Below are positions 18,655 to 25,606 of a DNA stretch of 64,000 nucleotides, piece after piece. The notes beneath the pieces were generated by a model. The model was not told where the DNA came from. It worked only from the letters and a program-made list of their open reading frames with translations, and did no database searches. Every line of letters begins with the position of its first letter. Position 1 is the first letter of the stretch. The position numbers were made by a program, and so were the translations under genes. Origin of the DNA: Ruminiclostridium hungatei (GTDB lineage Bacteria; Bacillota; Clostridia; Acetivibrionales; DSM-1351); the NCBI RefSeq assembly GCF_002051585.1, contig NZ_MZGX01000016.1, positions 62,001 to 126,000 on the forward strand, read 5' to 3'.

Positions 18655-20211
18655 TTAAACTAATACTCTTCTTGCCGGCTTACTTTCTGTAACATTCCCA
18701 CCAATTGGTTTCCCCGATGCCGGTACTGCTCTTTCACGCCCCCAATCTCTAATAGCCTCTATTTTTTCTGGACTTGTTTTTGAAAGTGGAACTACATTCT
18801 TTAATGATGTTATTAGTAGATCATCTGTCAACTGCAACTCATCATTGGCAATAAGCCTGTATGAAATATCTCGGAGCGAGGATTCCAAGTCCGCTCCGGT
18901 AAAACCATCTGTGATTCTTACCAATTCATAGAGAGTTATATCTGACAAAACTGTTTTTAAATACTTTTCTGAGTATAAGGTGATTATTTCTTTTCTTTCT
19001 TCTTCAGTAGGTAAATCTACAAAAAATAGTTCATCAAATCTTCCTCGTCTTAACAACTCTGATGGCAGCATTGATACATCATTTGCCGTTGCAACAACAA
19101 ACACCAGCTTTTTGCATTCCTGCATCCAAAACAAAAACTGTCCAACCATTCTGGTTGTTACACCCGATGAGTCTGAGCCGGAGCTGCCCAAACCTTTTTC
19201 AATTTCATCAATCCATAAAATGCATGGAGAAACATGTTCAGCAGTCTGGAACGCTTCCTTTAACTGCTGCTCACTTTGACCAACATATTGTCCCTGAACT
19301 GTTGCAAAGTCGAGTCTGTATAAAGGCAGTTCCCAGAAAGCAGCAATTGCCTTTGCAGATAAAGATTTACCACACCCCGGAACCCCAACTAGCAAAACAC
19401 CACGTGGTGGCTGCAATCCCCTTTTTCTTAATTCGTCTCTTTTTTCCGGATTTTGAAGTTTTTTCTTGTCGTTCAACCAACTTTTTAATCCGTTGAGTCC
19501 TCCAACATCAAGTATATTATGAGACACTTCAATTTTTTCTAACCCTTGAATATTCGAAAAAAGACGATCTTTTGCAAACTTTATTTCTGTTAAATCGCTT
19601 TTCTTTATAGCACGGTTTGCAACTAGTGAAGCAATAACATTTTGTGCCTCTACACGTGTGACACCTGCTAAAGTAGTCGCAGCTTCACGAAAGTCACTAT
19701 TGTCCCACTCAATTGAAATATTGCTGCGATACGGTTCAACATTTTCATATATTATCTGCAACATTTCCTGTTCATTGGGCAAATTTAATGAAGCAGTCAT
19801 GCCCAATCTCTGTAGCTGACTCCAAACAGGGTTTGCAGTTATAACAATGATGACTGCTCCATTCTCCTCTGCCAGTGATACCACATCTAAAAAGTATCTT
19901 GATGTCATTGAATCATTCTCAATATCTGATACTTCAGTAAATACAAAGGTTAAGTTTTGCTTAATCTTTATTTGTTCACAAATAAAATCTAACGCTCCCA
20001 TAACGGACTTGTCGTCATTTACTGTTTTGCCAGTTGCTATGTCAAACATACCTTTTGAAAGTGTATGTGCATAAAACGGCAGACTAAGATCTGTTGCTAC
20101 AAGTCTTATGACCTCTAAAGCTCTGATTTTCTCAATTGAGTTTAGTGCAATAAAAGGAATGCGTGCCATTGAGTATCTTTTCAAAGTACTCACACAATTA
20201 TTAAAATCCAT
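18655..20211 (-). CDS. Ycf46-like AAA+ ATPase
   Basis: 518 aa. Residues 1-225 form an N-terminal domain of the Ycf46 type (a degenerate P-loop-like region with AVIIVITANPVW). Residues 235-480 are a full AAA+ module: Walker A GVPGCGKS (276-283), pore-like GQYVGQSEQQ (308-316), Walker B ILWIDE (331-336), sensor-1 N377, and an arginine-finger stretch RRGRFDE (388-394). Related AAA+ proteins remodel or unfold proteins as hexamers. It is the last gene of a five-gene leftward operon and directly abuts the stop of the 152-aa gene, with GGAGG inside that gene. Its partners suggest it acts on a membrane-anchored complex; this is inference. No protease domain is present. Confidence 0.85.
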   Translation of the reverse strand: MDFNNCVSTLKRYSMARIPFIALNSIEKIRALEVIRLVATDLSLPFYAHTLSKGMFDIATGKTVNDDKSVMGALDFICEQIKIKQNLTFVFTEVSDIENDSMTSRYFLDVVSLAEENGAVIIVITANPVWSQLQRLGMTASLNLPNEQEMLQIIYENVEPYRSNISIEWDNSDFREAATTLAGVTRVEAQNVIASLVANRAIKKSDLTEIKFAKDRLFSNIQGLEKIEVSHNILDVGGLNGLKSWLNDKKKLQNPEKRDELRKRGLQPPRGVLLVGVPGCGKSLSAKAIAAFWELPLYRLDFATVQGQYVGQSEQQLKEAFQTAEHVSPCILWIDEIEKGLGSSGSDSSGVTTRMVGQFLFWMQECKKLVFVVATANDVSMLPSELLRRGRFDELFFVDLPTEEERKEIITLYSEKYLKTVLSDITLYELVRITDGFTGADLESSLRDISYRLIANDELQLTDDLLITSLKNVVPLSKTSPEKIEAIRDWGRERAVPASGKPIGGNVTESKPARRVLV

Positions 20212-20670
20212 CTATAGATCCTCCAAACTATTAACCTTATTCCGTTTGATAATACTTACCAATGTTCCGGTTCTATCATTCTTTGCGCAAGTATCTTCCA
20301 ATGACTTTTGCATTTGATCAGCTTGTTCTTTAATTGCCTTTACAAGGATATCTATATCGCCCTTAGGCAATACCGGTAATTGTACAAATTTAATTAAAAA
20401 CTTAAATTCCTTCCTCAATGCCAGCAATGTAGTTGATAATAAATTTAAGTCACCCCCACAGGTTTGCATTGCTCTGGAAAATTTATCAGACGCCTTCTTT
20501 ATTCTAAATTGAATAACATCACTTAGGTGTGTTGCAAAACGTCCTGCAACTCCCGCTGATAAAACCAATGATCCTTTTTGTACACTTTCGATTACTTCTG
20601 AATCCCTTGTTCCCTCTTTAACTGCATCAAAACAATCCAACCATTCTGAGTATGTAGTCGGGTTTTTCAT
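20212..20670 (-). CDS. Alpha-helical partner protein of the AAA+ operon
   Basis: 152 aa from MKNPTTYSEWLDCF. Mostly amphipathic helices with a LSAGVAGRFATHL segment and a Lys-rich middle. No family recognised. The start is ATG 20670, which overlaps the stop of the 59-aa gene as ATGA; the longer form from 20721 would run through that gene and lacks a ribosome site. Its stop abuts the ATPase start at 20211. The coupling on both sides implies fixed stoichiometry with the ATPase and the small protein. Confidence 0.7.
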   Translation of the reverse strand: MKNPTTYSEWLDCFDAVKEGTRDSEVIESVQKGSLVLSAGVAGRFATHLSDVIQFRIKKASDKFSRAMQTCGGDLNLLSTTLLALRKEFKFLIKFVQLPVLPKGDIDILVKAIKEQADQMQKSLEDTCAKNDRTGTLVSIIKRNKVNSLEDL

Positions 20671-20846
20671 ATAACTCTCTTCACCCTCTTTATTACCGTA
20701 GTAGGCGGTACAAGATTCCATTGGGGAAGAGTTGAAGCAAATTCATCAATGTATTGACCATTCTTTTTATCATTGTTCAAGCCATTCTGCATGTTACCAT
20801 TCGTATATTTCTCATTTTCTTTATTAATTAAATTTCCGTTATCCAT
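20667..20846 (-). CDS. 59-aa small protein of the AAA+ operon
   Basis: Read directly from the sequence. ATG at 20846 has AAAGGAGG 5 bases upstream, as good a ribosome site as any in the window. The peptide is Asn- and Lys-rich and probably disordered (MDNGNLINKENEKY, then GNMQNGLNNDKKNG). It ends with a conserved-looking hydrophobic and basic tail FASTLPQWNLVPPTTVIKR and VKRVI. Eleven bases separate it from the preceding gene and its TGA overlaps the next ATG by four bases. It may be an adaptor or ATPase-docking peptide. Unknown family. Confidence 0.65.
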   Translation of the reverse strand: MDNGNLINKENEKYTNGNMQNGLNNDKKNGQYIDEFASTLPQWNLVPPTTVIKRVKRVI

Positions 20847-20857
20847 AATTTCCTCCT

Positions 20858-22585
20858 TTAAAGTATTTGACGAGTCTTTTGGGAATCAATGATTAATACA
20901 TATTGCTCCGGAGATAGTTTATTTAAAAAATCTATTACTTTTGTATAATCAGCATCTTTTACAGCATATAATCGTCTAAAATCGACAACTTCTGCCAAAG
21001 TAGCCTTAAGCGTAACCTGAGCACTGTTTCTGAATTCTTCCATTTGGTTGCTTGTTAATTCTTTGGTCTTTTTAGCCTTTTTACGCTCCATGAAAATGAA
21101 CACAGCTACGCCAGCAGCAGCTAATATTGGAACTATTACGGTAGCAATGCCGATAACCCCAACAATAAGCCCGATAATAATTGCTATAACCACTTTCGAA
21201 GAAAACCACTTTATCTTAGCTAGAGCTTCCTCCTTCAAATTATCTACGTAGGTATTTAATGCTGCCTGTAATTCAGCTTCATTACTCCCATCCCGTGTTT
21301 TTCCAATCCAGTTTGAAACTTTTACATCAATTTCAACCGGAATACTCGCTCTGCTTTTAACAGTCAAGTCTTCATATGCATCTGTAATCCAATCTTTTGA
21401 TAAGGATATTGCCAGCTTTTGAGTTGCAATCAGAGCTCCCGTTTTTTCCGGACTTAATGCCGCGTCAGTCAAGTGTTGGGAAAAATTCCCATACTGTTGA
21501 TATGCATTTTCCTCAGCGTTAAATCTACTCATTGCTCTGTCAAGTACACCGTTTTCTTCAATTATCAAGTGATTTCTTCTGAGTTCTTTACGTAAAGGTA
21601 ATTCCTCATTATCGTAATTTGTTACCAAATTATCTAAAATCTCATCAATCTTTGATTCCACCGAAACAGAATTATTAATCGGTGTATTAAAAATAGCATT
21701 AAAATATTGATATATATTCTCATGAGTTTCTGCCCAGGAAAGAACTTCTTTCAGTTCTGGCCAGGTAGAGCTATTGTCCTTTAAATATGGGAAGGACGTG
21801 TCATTAATAAAGACCTTTTTTCCACATATTGCTGTGCTCCATTGTTGTTTCTGTGTTTCAATGAAGCCGGCACGGGCAGATAGTTCATCAAGCCACCCCT
21901 TAATCTTGCTGGCGCATATACCTTTGGCATCTGCACCAAAAAGTCCGCTTGCAAAAGCATCCAAAACTACGATCACTCTACTTTCCATTTTAGCCGGATC
22001 CTGCATACCAAAATATCTTTCCAACCATAATAATGAGCCGTCAAGCCTTCCTGCTCTTCTACTGATGAGACAAAATAAAAGCGACGTTTTTTCATCATCT
22101 CTTCGCATCGCTTCCTTTAGCGCTTTTTCAGCTAATTCTTTATTATCGCTTATCCACGCAGATAAAGCGATAAGTGCAGGTGCCAGCCAATATCTGGGAG
22201 CTGACAGCATTAACTCTTCTGTAGCTGTAGAAATTGTTTCTTTTCTTACTACACTCACATCCGTCGCCTGTAAAATTCCAACCGTATGTTTTCGAATCGT
22301 ATCGTAGTGCCCGAATTCTTTGGCAAGCTCTTGTTCTAACATTACAACCGTCTGTTTCGCATCTGCTAATGCAGCTATCCTTCTTGATTCATTTACGAAT
22401 GCTCTAAATTCCTCAGCTAAAGCATTTACTTCATTTGTTACAAAATCAACCTTAGAATCCACAGCCTGCACTTGCCCAGAAACAACATCAACATTTTGTG
22501 CGATAACATTGATATTTCTGGCCAGTACACCCAAGTTACTTTCAATTGCACTCAAATTCGCACTACTAATTGAATAATCTGCCAT
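20858..22585 (-). CDS. Membrane-anchored coiled-coil protein of the AAA+ operon
   Basis: 575 aa. Residues 1-75 are a heptad-like coiled coil (NLGVLARNINVIAQNVDVVS and following). Residues 75-460 are helical with repeated Leu-Ala-rich segments. Residues about 463-498 are strongly hydrophobic (VVIAIIIGLIVGVIGIATVI and VPILAAAGVAVFIFM), one long or two hairpin membrane helices, followed by ERKKAKK and a 70-residue cytoplasmic tail. No signal peptide. GGAGG is 7 bases before the ATG. This is the largest and only membrane member, so it is the likely platform or substrate of the ATPase. No family recognised. Confidence 0.7.
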   Translation of the reverse strand: MADYSISSANLSAIESNLGVLARNINVIAQNVDVVSGQVQAVDSKVDFVTNEVNALAEEFRAFVNESRRIAALADAKQTVVMLEQELAKEFGHYDTIRKHTVGILQATDVSVVRKETISTATEELMLSAPRYWLAPALIALSAWISDNKELAEKALKEAMRRDDEKTSLLFCLISRRAGRLDGSLLWLERYFGMQDPAKMESRVIVVLDAFASGLFGADAKGICASKIKGWLDELSARAGFIETQKQQWSTAICGKKVFINDTSFPYLKDNSSTWPELKEVLSWAETHENIYQYFNAIFNTPINNSVSVESKIDEILDNLVTNYDNEELPLRKELRRNHLIIEENGVLDRAMSRFNAEENAYQQYGNFSQHLTDAALSPEKTGALIATQKLAISLSKDWITDAYEDLTVKSRASIPVEIDVKVSNWIGKTRDGSNEAELQAALNTYVDNLKEEALAKIKWFSSKVVIAIIIGLIVGVIGIATVIVPILAAAGVAVFIFMERKKAKKTKELTSNQMEEFRNSAQVTLKATLAEVVDFRRLYAVKDADYTKVIDFLNKLSPEQYVLIIDSQKTRQIL

Positions 22586-22602
22586 AATTTAACCTCCAAG
22601 TC

Positions 22603-23076
22603 TTATTTCGTTACTGATACCGTTCCATCTGCCTTTACAGCTCTTAGTGAGTCTACATAAACCTCAATGAATTCATATCCACCATAAAGAGCCAGCCCCC
22701 GTGCTCTTTCCAGCAGAGGAGGCATACTCTCTGATAACTTAAAATGAGTAACAATTTCTCCGGCAATATCTAAAGTATGTACATCATATGGCGTTCCAAG
22801 ATGGCATTGAGCAACTATACCAATAAGGTGCCCTTCAAATGGAACATCCGGGAATTCTTGTTTAATGGCATTTATAAAATTATCAAATTGAGATCTATCT
22901 AAATTATGACCTGCAATATCTAATTTTTTAATTGTATTTATGTAATTACTAGAACGTTTTTGCCTTAATCTCCTTTCTTGCAACATTGGATCTAATTTCG
23001 CTTTTGTTGTAGAATGAACGCTTAAGTTTAGTTGTAAGTTATTGCCCTGATCTGTTTTGAAAATAGGTTTTGGCAT
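22603..23076 (-). CDS. First gene of the AAA+ operon, unknown soluble protein
   Basis: 157 aa, soluble. The N-terminus is polar and basic (ERRLRQKRSSNYINTIKKLD); the C-terminal half (SQFDNFINAIKQEF, LIGIVAQCHLGTPYDVHTLD, YEFIEVYVDSLRAV) looks like a compact alpha/beta domain. LGTPYDVHTLD carries His and Asp residues that could be functional. No family recognised. GGAGGAG directly precedes the ATG. Seventeen bases separate it from the coiled-coil gene. A promoter and a palindrome lie just upstream. Confidence 0.7.
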   Translation of the reverse strand: MPKPIFKTDQGNNLQLNLSVHSTTKAKLDPMLQERRLRQKRSSNYINTIKKLDIAGHNLDRSQFDNFINAIKQEFPDVPFEGHLIGIVAQCHLGTPYDVHTLDIAGEIVTHFKLSESMPPLLERARGLALYGGYEFIEVYVDSLRAVKADGTVSVTK

Positions 23077-23095
23077 ATACTCCTCCAGAAAAAGT

Positions 23096-23117
23096 AATTA
23101 CATGGAAATATGTAATT
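23096..23117 (-). promoter_or_regulatory. Palindrome in the leader of the AAA+ operon
   Basis: AATTACAT-6-ATGTAATT, a perfect 8-bp inverted repeat 20 bases upstream of the first start codon and downstream of the predicted transcription start. Possible operator. Confidence 0.4.
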
Positions 23118-23169
23118 GGGTTAAATATTTTAACATGCCCGTTTACCAAATACTGCATAATATTCTACC

Positions 23170-23199
23170 TTTATAGCAAATATCCTTTAAATATCTCAA
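23170..23199 (-). promoter_or_regulatory. Promoter of the AAA+ operon
   Basis: On the minus strand TTGAGA (23194-23199) and TATAAA (23170-23175) are 18 bases apart, about 95 bases before the first gene. Confidence 0.5.
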
Positions 23200-23350
23200 A
23201 ATATGATAGAATTTTAAAACATAAGAGAATAAATCCTCCACTTATCCAGCTACTTATATGAATTTAAGTAGAATCCAGTATAAGCATAAGGTATCATTTA
23301 TGAATTTTGCTGTTTATTAGTTTCACTTTCAAACTCATACAAACGCAACA

Positions 23351-23554
23351 GATAGGAATACTCCAACTCAGATGTTCTGGAGAAAAGCGTCAGAGGAGTA
23401 TACAAAAAGAGCTCTTACTGAATTTATTGACAAGACACCAGATGAAAGTGAAAAAATAATATATAGGTTTTACAGTATAAAATACTTGGATAGAATATTT
23501 GTATTAACAGTTGGAACTTTCAGCTTTCACAACCTAGCCTTTTATTATATATAG
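23351..23554 (+). pseudogene. Decayed C-terminal piece of a GNAT-type acetyltransferase
   Basis: The open frame DRNTPTQMFWRKASEEYTK, then EFIDKTPDESEKIIYRFY, resembles the last strand and helix of GNAT proteins, where N-x-x-Q-x-FW-x-K follows the acetyl-CoA site. The acetyl-CoA binding part is missing and no ribosome site precedes the ATG at 23372, so it is read as a remnant. It lies between the AAA+ operon and the tRNA-linked repeats. Confidence 0.35.
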
Positions 23555-23594
23555 GATTACATTGCCCCCGGATGATTAAATTCTCCCGAGGACT

Positions 23595-24275
23595 TGACGT
23601 CCGCTTCACTTCGTTCGCAGCCTGCCACCTTGACTTTAGTCTCGGCACACTCGGCTAAAAATGCTTCGCATTTTCTTTACGCCTCGTGCCTTCTCAGGTT
23701 CAAATTCCTCTCCAAAATGTACTATTATCGCTTTTACGCCTTTAACCCCGCCGGGAGGCCAGTGGGGCATACGGGGAGACTGGTCTCGCCCGTAAGGCAC
23801 TTCGTGCCTTGAACATAGTGAAAGGCACCTGTGTTTTCCGCAGAAAACACAAGTGCCTAACTGGTCGGAGTGAGAGGACTTGACGTCCGCTTCACTTTGT
23901 TCGCAGCCTACCGCCTCGACTTTAGTCTCGGCACACTCGGCTAAAAATGCTTCGCATTTTCTTTACGCCTCGTGCCTTCCCAGGTTCAAATTCCTCTCCA
24001 AAATGTACTATTATCGCTTTTACGCCTTTAACCCCGCCGGGAGGCCAGTGGGGCATACGGGGAGACTGGTCTCGCCCGTAAGGCACTTCGTGCCTTGAAC
24101 ATAGTGAAAGGCACCTGTGTTTTCCGCAGAAAACACAAGTGCCTAACTGGTCGGAGTGAGAGGACTTGACGTCCGCTTCACTTTGTTCGCAGCCTACCGC
24201 CTCGACTTTAGTCTCGGCACACTCGGCTAAAAATGCTTCGCATTTTCTTTACGCCTCGTGCCTTCCCAGGTTCAA
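23595..24275. repeat. 286-bp tandem repeats carrying the 3' end of tRNA-Pro
   Basis: Two full units (23595-23880, 23881-24166) and a third of 109 bases (24167-24275) that is identical to unit 2 as far as it goes. Units 1 and 2 differ at only a few bases. The first two units each end with the last 20 or so bases of tRNA-Pro including CCA (fragments at 23862-23883 and 24148-24169). Each full unit also contains three hairpins: AAAATGC-TTC-GCATTTT, AAGGCAC-TTC-GTGCCTT, and a 16-bp terminator-like stem ending AGTGCCT. A T-loop-like GGTTCAA lies in the opposite orientation. The matching 72-aa frames in units 1 and 2 are not genes. Confidence 0.85.
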
Positions 24276-24293
24276 GTCCTAATATTTTTGCAC

Positions 24294-24325
24294 AAAAAAC
24301 CTCCACAGAAATCTGTGGAGGTTTT
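24294..24325 (-). terminator. Terminator of tRNA-Pro
   Basis: A 13-bp stem AAAACCTCCACAG/CTGTGGAGGTTTT with a 4-base loop, five bases beyond the tRNA 3' end. The minus-strand stem runs into six T. Confidence 0.85.
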
Positions 24326-24329
24326 ACCT

Positions 24330-24405
24330 TGGTCGGAGTGAGAGGACTTGAACCTCCAGCATCTTGGTCCCAAACCAAGCGCGCTGCCAATTGCGCTACA
24401 CCCCG
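24330..24405 (-). tRNA. tRNA-Pro (UGG)
   Basis: 76 bases with an encoded CCA. Acceptor CGGGGTG/CACTCCG (one G-U), D-arm AGCGCAATTGGCAGCGC, anticodon stem CTTGG/CCAAG around TTTGGGA with anticodon TGG, and T-arm GGAGG-TTCAAGT-CCTCT. All arms fold. Its 3' end is repeated twice in the array to the left. Confidence 0.97.
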
Positions 24406-24440
24406 TAAAACATATGCCTGACTTTCTCAAGCGCAAAAGT

Positions 24441-24469
24441 ATTGTACTATAGCCATGCCATATAATCAA
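24441..24469 (-). promoter_or_regulatory. Promoter of tRNA-Pro
   Basis: TTGATT (24464-24469) and TACAAT (24441-24446) on the minus strand, 17-base spacer, about 36 bases before the mature 5' end. Confidence 0.65.
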
Positions 24470-24564
24470 TGTCGATTGTAACCATATATGCCGGTTTATC
24501 GCTATGTTTCTTTCTCATTCTTTATTTTTCGTCAGTTTTATATGTCGGACACAAATCGGAACCA

Positions 24565-24597
24565 AGCGAGCTGTCCCCTTCTGCCGTACAGCTCGCT
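24565..24597. other. Inverted repeat between tRNA-Pro and the TtcA-like gene
   Basis: AGCGAGCTGT-13-ACAGCTCGCT, a perfect 10-bp stem followed by CAATTTT. It could be a weak terminator or insulator between divergent genes. Confidence 0.4.
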
Positions 24598-24635
24598 CAA
24601 TTTTCATATGTAATACAATTGAAATGTAATATGAC

Positions 24636-24664
24636 TTGAACCGTCATACGACTTTTTCTATAAT
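24636..24664 (+). promoter_or_regulatory. Promoter of the TtcA-like gene
   Basis: TTGAAC (24636-24641) and TATAAT (24659-24664), 17-base spacer. Transcription near 24671 gives a leader of about 118 bases. Confidence 0.7.
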
Positions 24665-24715
24665 AAGGAATAATTAAACAATTAATCATGATTATACAAA
24701 GTTTAATTTATTCTA

Positions 24716-24754
24716 ATAAAAGTTAAAAACACCTTGGGTTTTTTCAACTTTTAT
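24716..24754 (+). other. Leader hairpin of the TtcA-like gene
   Basis: ATAAAAGTT (24716-24724) pairs perfectly with AACTTTTAT (24746-24754), with an inner AAAAAC/GTTTTT. It lies 35 bases before the start codon. No riboswitch class recognised. Confidence 0.35.
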
Positions 24755-24788
24755 CAAAAAACACTATGTAGCTTCAAAGCATAAAGGG

Positions 24789-25508
24789 GTGGTGCTTATA
24801 CAACGTATTCTAGGGCAGGTCAGAAGGGCTATTCAGGACTACGCCATGATAGACGACGGTGACAAGATTGCTATAGGCGTAAGCGGCGGAAAAGATAGTA
24901 TGACACTACTTACTGCTATGAAACTGTTACAGGGCTTTTACCCCAAGAAATTTGAAATAGAGGCAATTACCCTTACCATGGGTATTGGAAATGCCGATTA
25001 TACTCCGGTTTCCCAGTATTGCCGCAATATAGGAGTCAATTACACCATTGAGGAAACTCAGATAGGTAAAATCATATTTGAGATACGTCAGGAAAAGAAC
25101 CCCTGTTCAATGTGTGCAAATCTTCGCAGAGGCGCTCTGCACAATGTATCAAAAAAGCTTGGCTGCAACAAGGTGGCACTTGGGCACCACAGGGATGATG
25201 CCATAGAGACCCTTTTGCTCAGCACTTTTTTCGAAGGTAATTTACATACATTTTCTCCGGTTACATATCTGGACAGAAAAGATTTGTATCTTATCCGGCC
25301 GCTGATCTATACGGAAGAAAAGCAAATAAAGGCCTCTGTAAAGTCAGAACAGTTTCCAGTTGTAAAAAGCCCCTGTCATGTAGATGGATATACCAAGCGT
25401 CAATATGTAAAGGAGTTGATTTATCAGCTTCAAAAGGAAAACCGGGATATTAAGAGCAATCTGTTTGGAGCAATAAAACGTGCACAAATAGACGGCTGGC
25501 ATGAATAG
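24789..25508 (+). CDS. TtcA/TilS-type PP-loop tRNA thiolation protein
   Basis: 239 aa. PP-loop ATP-binding motif SGGKDS (32-37), CxxC (C106, C109) and a third cysteine in KSPCHVDG (C196), the set that holds the iron-sulfur cluster in TtcA-type enzymes. TtcA makes 2-thiocytidine in tRNA; Firmicute relatives may modify other sites, so the target base is not certain. RNPCSMC-type and LGHHRDDAIETLLL motifs are intact. The start is GTG 24789 or GTG 24792; AAAGGGG lies very close to both. A good promoter lies 125 bases upstream. Confidence 0.8.
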   Translation: MVLIQRILGQVRRAIQDYAMIDDGDKIAIGVSGGKDSMTLLTAMKLLQGFYPKKFEIEAITLTMGIGNADYTPVSQYCRNIGVNYTIEETQIGKIIFEIRQEKNPCSMCANLRRGALHNVSKKLGCNKVALGHHRDDAIETLLLSTFFEGNLHTFSPVTYLDRKDLYLIRPLIYTEEKQIKASVKSEQFPVVKSPCHVDGYTKRQYVKELIYQLQKENRDIKSNLFGAIKRAQIDGWHE

Positions 25509-25606
25509 GCTCTAGTCCTTTATACATGGCCTGTCTTTATTGCTTTTATATCTGTAATGGGAGAAACCAGCTAAAGTTTAATAGTCATAAGGAAATGGAG
25601 ATAAGG

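Noticed and set aside
23594-24098. Two nearly identical 72-aa open frames
   Set aside because: They are the same stretch of the 286-bp repeat, have no ribosome site, and the shared sequence is hairpins and tRNA pieces.
23595-24275. CRISPR array
   Set aside because: Repeat unit is 286 bases and contiguous, with no unique spacers and no cas genes.
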